Positions 12,416 to 27,487 of a stretch of DNA of 64,000 nt are shown one piece after another. Within the stretch, counting starts at the first letter, position 1, and each line of letters begins with the position of its first letter. A model generated the notes under the pieces. That model made no database searches. It saw nothing but the letters and a program-made list of their open reading frames with translations, and was not told where the DNA came from. This DNA comes from Caenorhabditis elegans (lineage: Eukaryota; Nematoda; Chromadorea; Rhabditida; Rhabditidae): contig NC_003279.8 of assembly GCF_000002985.6 (NCBI RefSeq), positions 7,068,001 to 7,132,000 of the forward strand, read 5' to 3'. The translations under genes were made by a program, and so were the position numbers.

Positions 12416-13500
12416 TCAAATTCTTTGAACTTTATCCGACACGACGACAGGATTATTTTTTCTGATGGTTTCACGTTCCATCGTCTTGTAATCGAACTGA
12501 CAGTTGTGCGCTTGGTCGTATCGATGATCACCACAGTACAATCCTCCACATCTACACGAGAAACCTGAAAAAACACAATTATCATTGGCTGAATTCCGCT
12601 TTTAAAAAATTCTAAGAATTTGAATTGCAGTAACACTAACCAGTAAGTCCAACCCGTTTTTTACACATATGGCATCTATTTGCTTTTTTCACCGGGACAG
12701 GAACGTCTACAGTAATTGTCGTTGGCGCAGTGCTTTCCGCAACCCTGGAAAATGTTTCATTCGAGATAATCGATGTTAAGAATCAACTCACGTCACCGAA
12801 TCATCATTAATTTGGTCACAAACGTTGATAATATCTTCGCAGTCCATCTTCGCCGTTTCATCGGACACGCTGACAGCTGCTTTCATGCACATATCCACAC
12901 TTGAAGGCTCAGATTTAAGGGCTGAAGATGTGGCGGCCATCGATGAAGGAGAAACAACTGAAAAATGAAATCAGTGAGTACACCCCAGTGCCGTCACATA
13001 TTACATCAACCAGTCATGAGGCCAGCCGATAACATGATTGGTCAGCGATCAGTTGATTTAGTCATTTCGAAACTAAGCGGAACATTATAAATTTCAATTC
13101 TTTTTTTCAAAACGAATTCAAAAATGATTTCCTCTAGGCTCAACGCATTAATAATACATACTTTCATGGATTAGTCATATCTCTTTCGCGCCAATATATG
13201 CAAAATATTTTATGAAAGTGAGTGTGACATCTACTATCTAGCATTAAACTTTTCCTCTGGTCTTTTTGAAAGGAACTAAGAAGTTGCCATATATTGATTT
13301 CATAATAGAAGCCTTCAATTAAAAATACGAATTGTTTAAAACTACTCACCAGGAGAAGTCAGCCTCACAGTGTCTTGCTGGCGTTTCAGGGTGTTCTTGA
13401 AGCACTGGGAACAGTAACCTTCCGTTGCCGATGCGCCGAAAAATCCACATCCAGCACGGCAGGAGGGAGCGGTCTGAGCTTGTTGTTGTTCGTTCTCCAT
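12416..13500 (-). CDS. A20/AN1 zinc-finger protein, ZFAND5/6-like
   Basis: Four exons (13500-13350, 12957-12792, 12744-12641, 12564-12416) give 189 residues. An A20-type finger lies at about residues 14-40, with its four Cys in CRAGCGFFG and GYCSQCFKN. An AN1 finger follows at about 125-165 ([10 protein letters not shown]...[23 protein letters not shown]). The linker is acidic and Ser-rich. A20 plus AN1 in one small protein is the ZFAND3/5/6 (ZNF216/AWP1) layout. These proteins bind ubiquitin and link ubiquitylated substrates to the proteasome under stress (family knowledge). A TTTTCTGCAG acceptor ends at 13521, 20 bases upstream of the ATG, so the mRNA starts with a spliced leader or an upstream 5' exon in the long region beyond. 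Confidence 0.88.
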
Positions 13501-16500
13501 TGGTGGACCTGAGCGACGCCCTGCAGAAAATTGAGAATATTATTAAATCATTTCAAAATTGAAGATAAGAAAGAAAATCGATGCGAAACAAAGTACATAT
13601 GTGATATCGGCGAGAAAACAGTCGCTGTAACAAAGAAACGAAACGACAGCAGCGGAGACATAAAAGACGTCACCATGTGATCTCTTCAGAAAGGCTATAT
13701 TTCGAACACGTAGGCACTTTGTGTCATTTCAATCGATTTGAAACGAACTTTCACCGCCTGCTCACGACGTATGTCTTTTACATCAATAAAAAAGTGGGCG
13801 CCAGAGAAAACTTCTCTAGAAAACATGTACTCCAGTTTTAGTTAGAACCCTTCAAAATGGCAGTGCGCTCCCATTGATTAACGCCTCCGGGCAGGTGGAA
13901 ACGAAATCAGAGAATTCATCAAGTGGAAAATTGCAAATTTTCAGACCGAAACTCACGTCTATACATTGATATGATGAAAGGATAAAGCAGGAGTGAGTTA
14001 GTCTAGTCAAAGTGCGAAATAAATTTTTTTTCGACGGAAAAGTGAAGGGTAGATTGAAATCGATTGATAACAGAAAAAAATTACGAAAGGTTTTTGTCAC
14101 GCGAAAAATGGTGAATTGAAAGTATTTTAACACGAGAAATGCACTCGGGGTGAAAAGGACAGCGCAGTCCCTCATCTCTGTCGCCACTACCACCATCATC
14201 GAGTATAAGCAACTCTCATATGACCGAACACGATGGAGGAGAGGCAGGTCACAAGGTGAAATGCAGTAAAGAACCACCAGTGAGAAGAAAAAAGGGGCAT
14301 TCGACAAAAGTGTCTGAACCGACTTAGAGCGAAGGGCGCACGTCACGCGAAAAGCGATAGACTTTCTCTTCTACGCTCTCACATACGCACACAGACATAC
14401 ACAAACTGAAAAATAGTGAAAAAGAGAAAGAAGGAAAGACCCCTTTCCTCTCTCTTTCCTTTCTTCCTTGTATTACGCCCGCTCTTGCCATCCTTTCACG
14501 GAAAGCACTTTTCTTCCACAAAAATGATTCATCCAAAAAAAAAAAGAAATAAGACACTCTATTTGAGATTTCAATTTTAAATCTTTGTGTTCACAACAAA
14601 AAAAACAAATGAAATTATAACATTCCGCAAACTGAGGATAAAGGTAAAAACGACTGAATTTGAAGCTTAATTATATTTAAATTCATAAATGAAACCCCGA
14701 ATGTCTATTCAACCCTCGTCAGCGACATTAATTTGGAGATGACACAGAGAGGAAAGGGGAACAAAGAAAAATCTTTGTCTCCCAATGGGAATCGATTTCA
14801 AACGCTGAAGAAGAGGAGAGGGAATGGCAGCCGGTGGGGGCTGCTGAATGGTGAAAAAGAGAAAACCGATCAATAGAATAAACAACACTGCCCCATAAAG
14901 ATAAAAACGTACTAAAAATGTTCTTAGATGATTACAGGTTCAACAGAAATAAAGTATGCGACAGTTTCATACATGCCATTTCTCACGTGACAACGACGCA
15001 ACACAGCGTGCCCCAAAGGCACGCATCTCACAACCAGACAGCTGCCTTGTCGCCGTACACTGCCGCAGTCCTAGCGCATGATCGAGCGCCGGGTCTCGTT
15101 TTCTCTAGTTGCGTCGTCGCCGCACGGGACAAATTTACATCCCTTCACTAGTACTACTGAAAATCGAATTTTTGACAGGTGAGCGCTATTAAACTTGTTG
15201 AGTCGATTACTACACTCCATCTAAAAAATACTAACGAATCAAGACACCCACTCATGTGGTACTACAGTCCGATTGACTGATAAGCGTGATAAGATACCAT
15301 CGGCGAATTGGGACGACGACCAACGCTTTCTTCATTTCTTATTATTCGACTTAGATGGAGGAAAAAGAAGGGAAAATGAGAATTAAAATCCATGTGTAAT
15401 ACTCAAAGACATTTGAAAACTGTAGCTTTTGATAAAGAAAACAACCAATAACATTTTTGTTATACAAGAGTCGCACACTCCAAAATATTTGAGAAATAGA
15501 AGCATACACTCAAGAAGAGCTGGTGGTCGAATAAAGACTTAAAATGGGCGTGGCTGAGTGACTAACGACGCAGAGTGCATCATCATCGTCCGAATAGTGC
15601 ACTCTCAACCCTTTCAGCCGCCCGAAAAGTTCATTCAGATTGGCTTCCATGCAGCGCACCGGGCGTCGACCTTATAGTACACATCACAAGGAAACGAGAT
15701 CTAGGGAGAACAAGAAACGGAGAAGAGGAGAAAATAAGTCTCAAAACGCATGAGAATTGAAGATGACTAGAGAAAAATAACTCTCAAGGGTCTCTTGAAC
15801 CATACAAATGTGTGAATTTTGGTTAAAATAGCTTAAAAGAACAACACGACGCATCAAACAAAACAATTCACATCGACTTTGGTTCGAATGATGTCGAAAA
15901 AAATCGATGCACCGAAGGTTCCCGATCGTTCGAATTATTTCGAAATTTCATAAACGAACGAAAGGAAAAGAGGCGATGTGGCAAATGCATGAATATTTAT
16001 GGATAAATATAACAAAAAGAAAATTAATTTCGCATTTATGGATTTGAAAGACGCAATGTTCCTATTTCGAAAAAAACGTATCTGTGTAATCGATTAGAAA
16101 CGTCTCGAACAATCTTAAGATCTATTTGTTAACTATCGGATTGCAATGAATGACGAAATACGCAAAAAATCAGAGAAAATTCGTGAATCAGACTAATGTT
16201 ACTTGAATTTAGCTTATTTGATTTTTTGTCTGATTGAATGCGCAAATTTTTACGTCAAATCAGAAAAGCAGCTGACATAAATTAATTCGAAAAAGGGAAC
16301 ATATATTTTTGAGAAAGCAATCGCTATATAGGACAATAGAGACATCCGATTATATTTTTTACACTGAAAATATTATTTAAAAAACCTAAAGAGACTGAGT
16401 GGTTTTAAAAAAATTGGGGAAACTGGCTGGTTGGAGGGAGCAACTACTGAATGGTGTGGTGTACACGTGGAGGGGAATCACGAAAAATGGAGGAGAGTCA

Positions 16501-19500
16501 CCAACGCGACCCGTCGTTGTGGTTGAGAATGACTGACTGACTGGCAAGACCCAGGCAGGCACCCACCACCGCTGCTATCGACCGACATCACACGATGACA
16601 ATTTGAGTACGCGACGCGGCCGCGACGCAGCGCTCTGTTGAACAAACGGGCCATATTGGCTGAGGCAGACAATCAGAAGACACTGTTATTCTGGTCTGCT
16701 TGGAGAGAAAAAGAAAATAGGTAATTCTGGTTTGGCTCCACAGGACACTGCGTCGTCATCGCCGCCGGCGACTATCTATTCTGTTTCGTTTACTTGTCAG
16801 CTGACTTTTTATTACCGAATGTTCGATTTTAGTTTCGGAAGGCCGTTTCCCTGATCGATGTTTCTTTTTATCTTTTGAATTGATGCATCAAGATTTTCTT
16901 TCTCCGAATAGAAAACAAAAACTCATACGCTATGTGATCAGCTAAATTTAAGTGATGAAAGAAAACGTGAGGATTGTCATAATCAATAATACAATCCACT
17001 CTTCTTGACGTTTTTCAAAGTCTAACTTGGTTCATTCGCTACACGTGTTCTCGAATGCGCACGTCGTTCAGATCCTGTTATTTTCAGTCGTCACTACCGA
17101 GGAAGTGACTCACAAGCAATCCCCTCGAGTGAGCTTCGTCTTTTTCCCTTATCCTCTTCGTTTAGCATGTACTCGTCTTTTCTCAGAAAACTGACTTATG
17201 CCAACTCTTTTTCAGCTGCGTTTCAGCCTAGCCCAAGTCAGTAGAAAACTGCTCACGCACAACTAAAACAGGAGCTGCCTTTTTCACTTCTCAAGATTTT
17301 TCTAATAATGAGCTCCTGTAGTGGTCTAGAAAAGAGAAGAAAACATGAGCAAGTCAATACCAGAGGAATTTTCATACGAGAATAAGACCTCATCATCAAA
17401 TTTTCGGTGTTTTTGTATGAGCGATATTCTATAATCCTCAGAAAGAGAAACGATGAGTTGAAAATTATTTTAAAACACTTTGAACGTATTAAAATTCGAA
17501 TGAATATGGACAAATATTAGAATAATTCTCGAATTTGAGGAAAATATGAGGATATTGAACTGGATTGATAAAAGAGGGAGATAAACACAAGTTGTTCAAT
17601 TTTTTTTAAATTGAAAATTCACATCGACTTCAGTCGAGAAATAAAGTGAAAAGGTCAGAAGCTCCTAAATAGCAGTTAGATTTAAGGCCAAAAAGGTTCA
17701 TGGTGATCGATTAGGACATATTAGAGCCGTGGAACACACAAATGGACGACCTTTGAAGAGGTTCGACACAACAAGGGGACAGGTAGCGACCCCGAGTTGG
17801 GCCCCTGCTTGTTATCCGAACATGAGAGGCGAGCAAATATTCAAACACCCAATGGATGGAAGAAGCCAAACGAAGGCGAGAAAACGAGATCCAGACAACA
17901 ACGGGAATCAATGGGAAAGATGGAAAAGAGCGGAAGAGGCGGAAGAAGGACAAGTCGAATTGGACGGAGGATGGAGAGAAAAAGAGGTTATTTATCGGCG
18001 ATGTTGATCATAAGACGGGTCCGACCTATTAGCTTTGAGATTTACGCAACGTCGAGCCGAAGGTCGTCTCTCCCATTCCCTTCGATAACTAGAAGATGCT
18101 CTATTTTTGTTCCTCAAAGTTTTCTATTTATTTGAGATTTTTCTTTTCGTCGCATTCGAAAGTTTTACTAGTTTTCCGTGTACACAACGCAGGGTATTTC
18201 TGTATTCCCGTTGCCATTCCCGCACTGAAACGACCCGGCATGTCAACAATTGAACGATTTAATTTTTAAGTTCGCATTCAAGTTAGGCTATCAAATGAAA
18301 CTCTAGAAACTAGAATATTATAGAAAAAATACGATCGCACTTGAAATGTGGCGGCCGCAGTGCAAATGAAATCGTGGGAGGGGCTTAAAAATAGCGGAGT
18401 GTCGTTGCGTCGTTGTTTATTTTTGTGCGATCGTATTTTTCTATAATAGCAGGGTTCAATTAATGTAAAAAATCAATAGTGACGTTAAACTGGACACTTG
18501 AAATGGGAATATTGAGAGAGGAAACGTAAAAAGACACCACAATGATAAAATAAAACTTGAATAACTTTTTGGACAAGTTCTAGGCGGAAAAAGCAGGTTT
18601 AAAAGCAAAAAAATAATTAAGAAAATGAATTCGAAATTGAAGTAAACGAAAAAGTTCAAATGAGTATTTGCAAGATCTCACCGCGACAGACAGGAGTACG
18701 GTAACAGTCATTTTATATGTGCGAATTCAGAAAAAAAATCAATAAAATGTTTTGACTATTGTTTCCTGTTATTTTGTATATTTTTGAAGCAGAATCAAAC
18801 TGTTTTATTGAAAAAAAAAAACGCAAAATTTCACAAAATAAGATTTCAGAAAATACTATATTTGCATTTGAAAAGGCTGTCGACTTGCGTGCAATTTTTT
18901 TGCAAAAAAAAATAACAGGTTGTTATGGATTCTAACATTAAACGGAATTGGAACACCACTAAAAACAAGACTCGAAGTGGACTGAAAATAAGTCAGTAAA
19001 CAAGGGCATCGTACTATTTTTGTTTTTAAAATAGACTCCAACTGAGATGACAAAATTTTACTTTAACAAATATTTTGATAACAACATCAGACAGTTTTTA
19101 GAATGCTATACTATGTACGAAAAAGAGTAAAGAAAAAAGTTGAAGCCCTAGAGAACGGACATGAAAATTGCGAAAAGAAAACGGCGAAAACTCGAAGCTT
19201 TTATTTTTTTTTTCTGTTTCCCAGCTTTTTTATTCGTGGACACACAAGAACGGTCGTCAATGAGAAAAAATAAGATGTGAAGGGAACTCGGCTGTGTCAG
19301 CAACCCAATCACACAAATGTTTCCTGTTTTCAATGTGATTACATCATGCATTGGATTGGAAAGTGAATCGATTGGTAGATGACAGGGGGCAGGGCAGACT
19401 CGATGCAATCGCTACATTTAAAAAAAACTCGATTTAGATGACATATGACGCCGTCCTCGCACCTCGTCACTGGACATGTAATTCAGAATTGGTAAATGTT

Positions 19501-20189
19501 TCAATTTCGCAATTCGATTTCAAAAAGTCAAAATTTCATCTTTAATTTTTGATGCCTGCTTAGAAGTAAAATACTTTAACCAAACAAATACTATCTTATT
19601 TCGTTGAAAACATCACGCGTGATTGAGTGAGTGATATCATGAAGTGCGATAGAATTTGTAAAAGCATAGAGAACTAACTCAAAAAGAGAACAATTTATCG
19701 TTGAAGCGGTACTTGTTGGAGCCCATGGAGGGAAATTCGGTCGTTTTCCGGTGGCAGGTCGTCCCCAAAGCATTGGGGAGCGCCAACGGTTCAAAAGAGC
19801 ACATACACTAGGGCGCACTGCGGGAGGCGCATAGCTGTGTGCTCATACAAGTCAGCGATGCTGAGCAAACAGCCGCCAGACGGGTGAGGGGACGTGGCTG
19901 GTTCAATGGGAGCTCTAACTCGTTCTATTTTAGCTTTTGCAGTAGTCGTAGCAGTCGTTATTTATGTACAAGTCAGTGAGTCTGAAAGAAGAGGGCCAAT
20001 GACCGTTAACCTAATAAATTTGAATGTGTCACCAACACATATTTATGCTCATGCTTAGATTAAACAATAATATTATCAACGGAAAAGAACGATATAAAAC
20101 AAGACAGATAAGGCCAATCGGTGTAAGCTTGGCTGAAACGGGGAACAAAAAAACCAATAGGCAATAGAATATGGGGAAAATAGATCAGT
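13501..20189. other. long region without a recognised gene
   Basis: About 6.7 kb separates the A20/AN1 gene from the nars-1 3' end. It includes GC-richer patches (about 14985-15135 and 16540-16640), pyrimidine tracts, and the 133 bp inverted-repeat element at 18316. Short open frames here (for example 16478-16672 minus, 17797-18135 plus) have no protein character I recognise. Likely content is the promoter and possible alternative 5' exons of the A20/AN1 gene, plus nars-1 3' UTR near the right edge. Confidence 0.45.
18316..18448. mobile_element. 133 bp MITE-like element with TA flanks
   Basis: The left end (18316-18340) and right end (18425-18448) are inverted copies of 24-25 bp that differ by a single A in an A-run; both contain TACGATCGCAC. 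The ends read TA-TTATAG and CTATAA-TA, so a TA target duplication as made by Tc1/mariner elements is possible. The 84 bp interior has no open frame. Confidence 0.65.
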
Positions 20190-22057
20190 TTACGGAGCAC
20201 ATCTGCCGACAAATCTCGGGTACAAACAGACGTCGCGGATGTGGTTGGTGTCGGTCAACCAGCAGATGAAACGCTCCAGTCCCAATCCATATCCACCATG
20301 TGGTACACTTCCGTATTTCCGTTGATCCATGTACCAGTAATAGTTTTTAGAGTCAAGTCCTCCTTTCTCAAATGCAGCCAACAACTGATCTTCCTTCCAG
20401 ATACGCATTGATCCTCCAACGATTTCTCCAACTCCTGGCATCAAAAGATCTACGGACTCGGTCAACTCGTTATCGTCTGCACAGCGTGGCATGTAGAAGG
20501 CTTTGATTCCATGTGGGAAACGGTTGAGAAGAATTGGCTGAAATGAACAATACAGTTAGATAAAAATAAAAGGAACACTCACCACTCCAATGGTATCAGT
20601 CATTCTTCTCTCAGCAGCTTCAGCAATATCTTCACCGTACACAAACTTTTCTCCCATCTCGTTGCGAACATCATTCTTCTGAAGCCATTCGATTGCTTCC
20701 TTGTATGGCATTCTCTTGAATGGTCGGGCTGGTGCCTTATATCCCTAAAATTACAGATATTAAAATGATTTTATGTATAATAAACCAACCGGGTTCACGA
20801 ACTCGATCAACGATTTGGTGACTGGATCTGCAAGAAGCCGATCAACAGTATCACAAACAAGAGCCTCAATGCGATCCATAAGTTGATCGAAAGTGATAAA
20901 AGCGCATTCAGCCTCAACGTGTTGATACTCTGACAGATGGCGACGAGTTCTCGATTTTTCGGCTCTGAAATTTATTTTTGAATACTAGTGTTCTAAAAAA
21001 ATGTCAAAAAACCTACCTGTACGACTGTGAAATACAATAAACATCACCAAGAGCAGCATTGCAAGTCTCCAAATAAAGTTGAGAAGATTGTGTCAAGTAT
21101 GCAGGCTCTCCATAATAATCAAGCCCAAAGAGAGTGGAACCACCCTCAACTTGTGTTTGCACCAAAGTTGGAGGAGCAACTTCAGTATATCCAGCAGCAA
21201 AGAAATGATCTCTCATTGCACGAGTAGCTGCAGCGCGAATACGAAGAATTCTTGATGCATTCTCTCCACGGATGACAAGGTGGCGGTTATCAAGCATCAC
21301 ATCGACTCCAGCGCTTTCGTTGAGAACGTTGTCAATTCCTCCAGCTGGTGCTTTGCCAATAACCTCCCAATAGTCAACGGTAAGCTCGTGACCATCAGGA
21401 GCGGATTTTCCATCGGGAAGTGCCTTGATAATTCCATAAACTTGAACAGAAGTCTCTGTTGAGAGAGTAACAGCATCATAACTTTGACACTGGAAAACGA
21501 AACGATTATAGTTGATCTTTGAAACTATTTCATACCAACTTATCGTTCAAAACACATTGAAGGAATCCATAACCGTCTCTAAGAACAAGGAACATGAGTG
21601 ACTTTCCTTGACGACGAAGACGATGTACCCAGGCTTTGATTGAGACTCGTTGATCGCGATGCTGCACAGATTCTCCAATCTTGATAACCTTAGCTTCTGG
21701 AAGAGACTTGTCAAGAGAAAATGTAATCTTCTTGGCTTCTTCGAGAGCAGCATGTTGAGCCTCTTCGGCTTCTTTCTCCCTACAACCAGCTTTCTCCAGC
21801 TTTTTCACTTCAGCTTCGTATTTTTTCACTGCCTTTTTGATAGCAGCTTTCGCTGCTGGTTCCCACGATTCCCCTTCCTCTGACTTTTTCTTCATCAAGA
21901 ACTCGCCCGAGTTTTTCGAAATAAGCATAGCCTGAAAAGTTTGTTTTTAGCAACTATATTTTTGTGTGCTAACCTGAACCAAAGTAGCCAATGGCTGAGC
22001 TTCTGTTCCGGGATGCTGATCAGATCCAGCATCGGTATCGATGTAAAGCTTGGACAT
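20190..22057 (-). CDS. nars-1: cytoplasmic asparaginyl-tRNA synthetase
   Basis: Charges tRNA(Asn) with asparagine (EC 6.1.1.22). Six exons (22057-21974, 21931-21536, 21489-21017, 20964-20790, 20744-20583, 20537-20190) give 545 residues, the normal size for the eukaryotic cytoplasmic enzyme. The first 100 residues are a Lys/Glu/Ala-rich helical extension. An OB-fold anticodon-binding domain follows ([16 protein letters not shown]...), then a class IIb core with motif 1 ([15 protein letters not shown]), the [10 protein letters not shown] stretch, and motif 3 ([14 protein letters not shown]). Asn rather than Asp specificity is judged from overall resemblance. An acceptor (TTTACAG, ending at 22063) lies 5 bases before the ATG, a probable trans-splice site. 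Earlier symbol nrs-1. It diverges from nduf-6. Confidence 0.93.
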
Positions 22058-22741
22058 GTCGACTGTAAATTAAGATATTTATGAAACAGTATACGGAGTT
22101 CCTAAAAGTTATTTTAAAATGTAGCAGAACTGAGCACAGAAAGTTACATTTAACGAAACAGAGATGAATAAATGTTTACTCATTCATTTTGAAAGACACA
22201 CTAATCTGTACATTATAAAAAAGTAAAGAATTGGGAAAATCTGACGAAAATTCCAACAAAAGTGAGATTGTGCAATCGCACGAAACTGTCGTCAAGTTCA
22301 GTGTTTGCGTACTCCCCTGTCTTAACTCTTACTTTAAATTTATGCCTCCCTAGCTGAAAATCAAATCAATTTTAGACAATCTTAGAATAAACATGTATCC
22401 TATTTAAAATTTGACGGGTCAAATTAATTTATTCGTTCACAAATCACTCAGAAAACGATGTGGAAGATTCATTACGGTGCACAATGGTAATTCGTGTTTT
22501 TGACGCAAGCATTTCATTTGACGCCAAGTTGCGGGCGTTGAGAAACATCTTTTTAATTGACGTCAAATTTGTTTGAAAACAGATGATTAACAACAATTTG
22601 TCTAGTTTAAGTATAAAACAATGTTTGTTCATGTTTTATAAAGAAGGAAATTGTTACGGTTTTTACAATTATTTCTTCGTTGCTCTTTTATATTGAATTC
22701 AAAGTTGTATCGATTAATCATAATCACTGTTTGGTTTAGTA
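22058..22741. promoter_or_regulatory. shared divergent promoter nars-1 / nduf-6
   Basis: The 684 bp between two housekeeping start codons is AT-rich and lacks a clear TATA box. Acceptors without donors flank both starts (22064-22063 minus; 22738-22739 plus). No further gene is seen. Confidence 0.5.
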
Positions 22742-23257
22742 ATGAACCGGCTTCTTCAACAGTCGGTTTCACGCGGACCTCTTGCCGTCCGAGCTTCTTC
22801 TACAATTACAACAAAGCCACCAACTCCGAATCAAATTACCAAAAACAATGCACAATTCGACAAGGTGACTCACACCGGACAAGTAAGTGTTTCTTATATA
22901 ACTTTTCAAATAAAATAAGCACATTTTCAGGCGTGGGATCAATCTGATTATCGTCTTCAAAGATTTGATATTTCGAAGAAAAGCGTCAATCCAAATGTAG
23001 CAATGCATCTTATTGATCAACGCCCTCCAGAGGATTGCGGGGATAAGAGAGTTGTCTTCTGTGATGGAGGACATCCAGCTCTTGGACATCCGAAAGTATA
23101 CATCAACCTTGTTAGTTTTTTTTTAACTTTTAATGTCACACTTTAATTTTTTCAGGACAAACCAGGAGTTCATGCTTGCGGATATTGTGGAAACCGATTC
23201 TATAACTCGCACGCCACGAAGGCAGAGGACATGAAGATCCAACACCTCAACTGCTAA
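22742..23257 (+). CDS. nduf-6: NADH:ubiquinone oxidoreductase subunit NDUFS6-like
   Basis: Zinc-binding accessory subunit of mitochondrial complex I, near the N/Q module. Exons 22742-22882, 22931-23110 and 23156-23257 give 140 residues. The N-terminus (MNRLLQQSVSRGPLAVRASS) is basic, amphipathic and free of acids, as expected for a matrix presequence. The C-terminal half has the zinc ligand set of the CHCC family: CDGGHPALGHP, then CGYCGNRFYNSH. Size and motifs match NDUFS6. The gene starts 2 bases after a TTTAG acceptor. Its 3' end converges on prpf-4, with 203 bp between stop codons. Confidence 0.93.
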
Positions 23258-23460
23258 TTTGTCTAGCCTCTTGGTTTTATTTTTTAGTATGTATACAAAA
23301 CAAGTAGCGAATTTACAATCATTTTCATTTAAAATTTCCATAATGAATCGAAAGATAACAAAAAATTTGCTGTCGAGGAATATGTATTTAAATATAGCAT
23401 ACATACAATCGAAATAGGAGAAGAGAAATTAGAGATCACCGAAAAAATTTGGGAAATGTA

Positions 23461-26511
<3,051 letters not shown>

Positions 26512-27487
26512 TTCGATACTCGATCACCGGCGTTTTTCTGAAAATTTTCAAATTGAGATTCACATGTTCTGCCGCTTTCCTCATGCACACTTTCAACCCC
26601 CAGCCTAACTGAGCCGCAAGCGAGAAAATATTTTCAGCTGATACCGGGTCACAAGATGACGTTTCCTCATAAACTTCTTGGAGAGTGGCGGAAGAAGGTG
26701 CGCAAAAGACATTTATCTTAAAATAATATTGAGCGAAAAGAGGAAGATCAGAAATAAGGGAAGAAAACTCAAAGTTAGATCAAGGCTAAAAGTTTCCAAG
26801 TTAAAAAGTTTCGTCATTGTGTTGCTTTGACGCCGCTTTCCGAAAACATGGATTGATAGAAGCTTTTTCTTCGAAAAAACTAAAATTTAAAAATATCTTG
26901 TTAAATAATATTCAGAAAATAAATAGCAAAATTATGAAAGTAGATGAGTGTTTTCATCGCTTAATAATTTTTTTCTTTCGAAAATCAGTTATGACGGAAA
27001 ACACGTCAAGTGTAACGCGCCAGTAGTCGGTTCTTGCGCATTGTCCGTTCATGAGTGAACGAAATTCTGAATTTGAAATTTAGAAAATAAATAATTAAGT
27101 TTTAAGTTTAAATGAGATTCAATCTTTAAAACTAGATTCGAAATGAAGTATAATTTGAAAACAACATTTTAGCCGTACACATTCATCGTTGCGAGACTCT
27201 CGTTTGACTGCAGCAAAGCGCCTTTGAGGTATACTGTACAAGACTTGTTTTCGATTGGAGCTTGAAAATTTCTTGAAACATAGTTTTGATTGGAAAAGTC
27301 ATGTTTATACTTCTTAAGTTCCAAATATTTTCAACTTTTTCACGAAAAATCTATAAAAATTGTTACACCTCGACTTGCGCTTTGTATTTCGAAACCTTAT
27401 GTATTATCATGAGCAATGCTCTTCTCTGTCCCTGATGTTTTCATTTGTTTCAATGCTTTTCTTTCTAAAACACTCATTATTTCAGCA
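26512..27487. promoter_or_regulatory. shared divergent promoter prpf-4 / ekl-1
   Basis: The 976 bp between start codons holds no recognised gene. A stretch near 27200-27235 (GCAAAGCGCCTTTGAGGTAT) looks like part of a common C. elegans dispersed repeat. Trans-splice-type acceptors lie at 26540-26538 (minus) and 27484-27485 (plus). Confidence 0.45.

Noticed and set aside
12178-12636. 152-residue minus-strand open frame
   Set aside because: It overlaps the last exon of the A20/AN1 gene in another frame and reads through its intron and 3' UTR.
7943-13500. Operon of the A20/AN1 gene and kin-14
   Set aside because: Gap of 977 bp with no U-rich element seen; typical SL2 spacing is 100-400 bp.
13852-14346. 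164-residue minus-strand open frame upstream of the A20/AN1 gene
   Set aside because: Hydrophobic/Phe-rich composition is what AT-rich noncoding DNA yields; no splice partner or domain seen.
16478-16672. Arg-rich open frame beginning MSASANMARLFNRALRRGRVA
   Set aside because: It resembles a mitochondrial presequence for a few residues, but no in-phase downstream exon was found and the GC-rich DNA looks regulatory.
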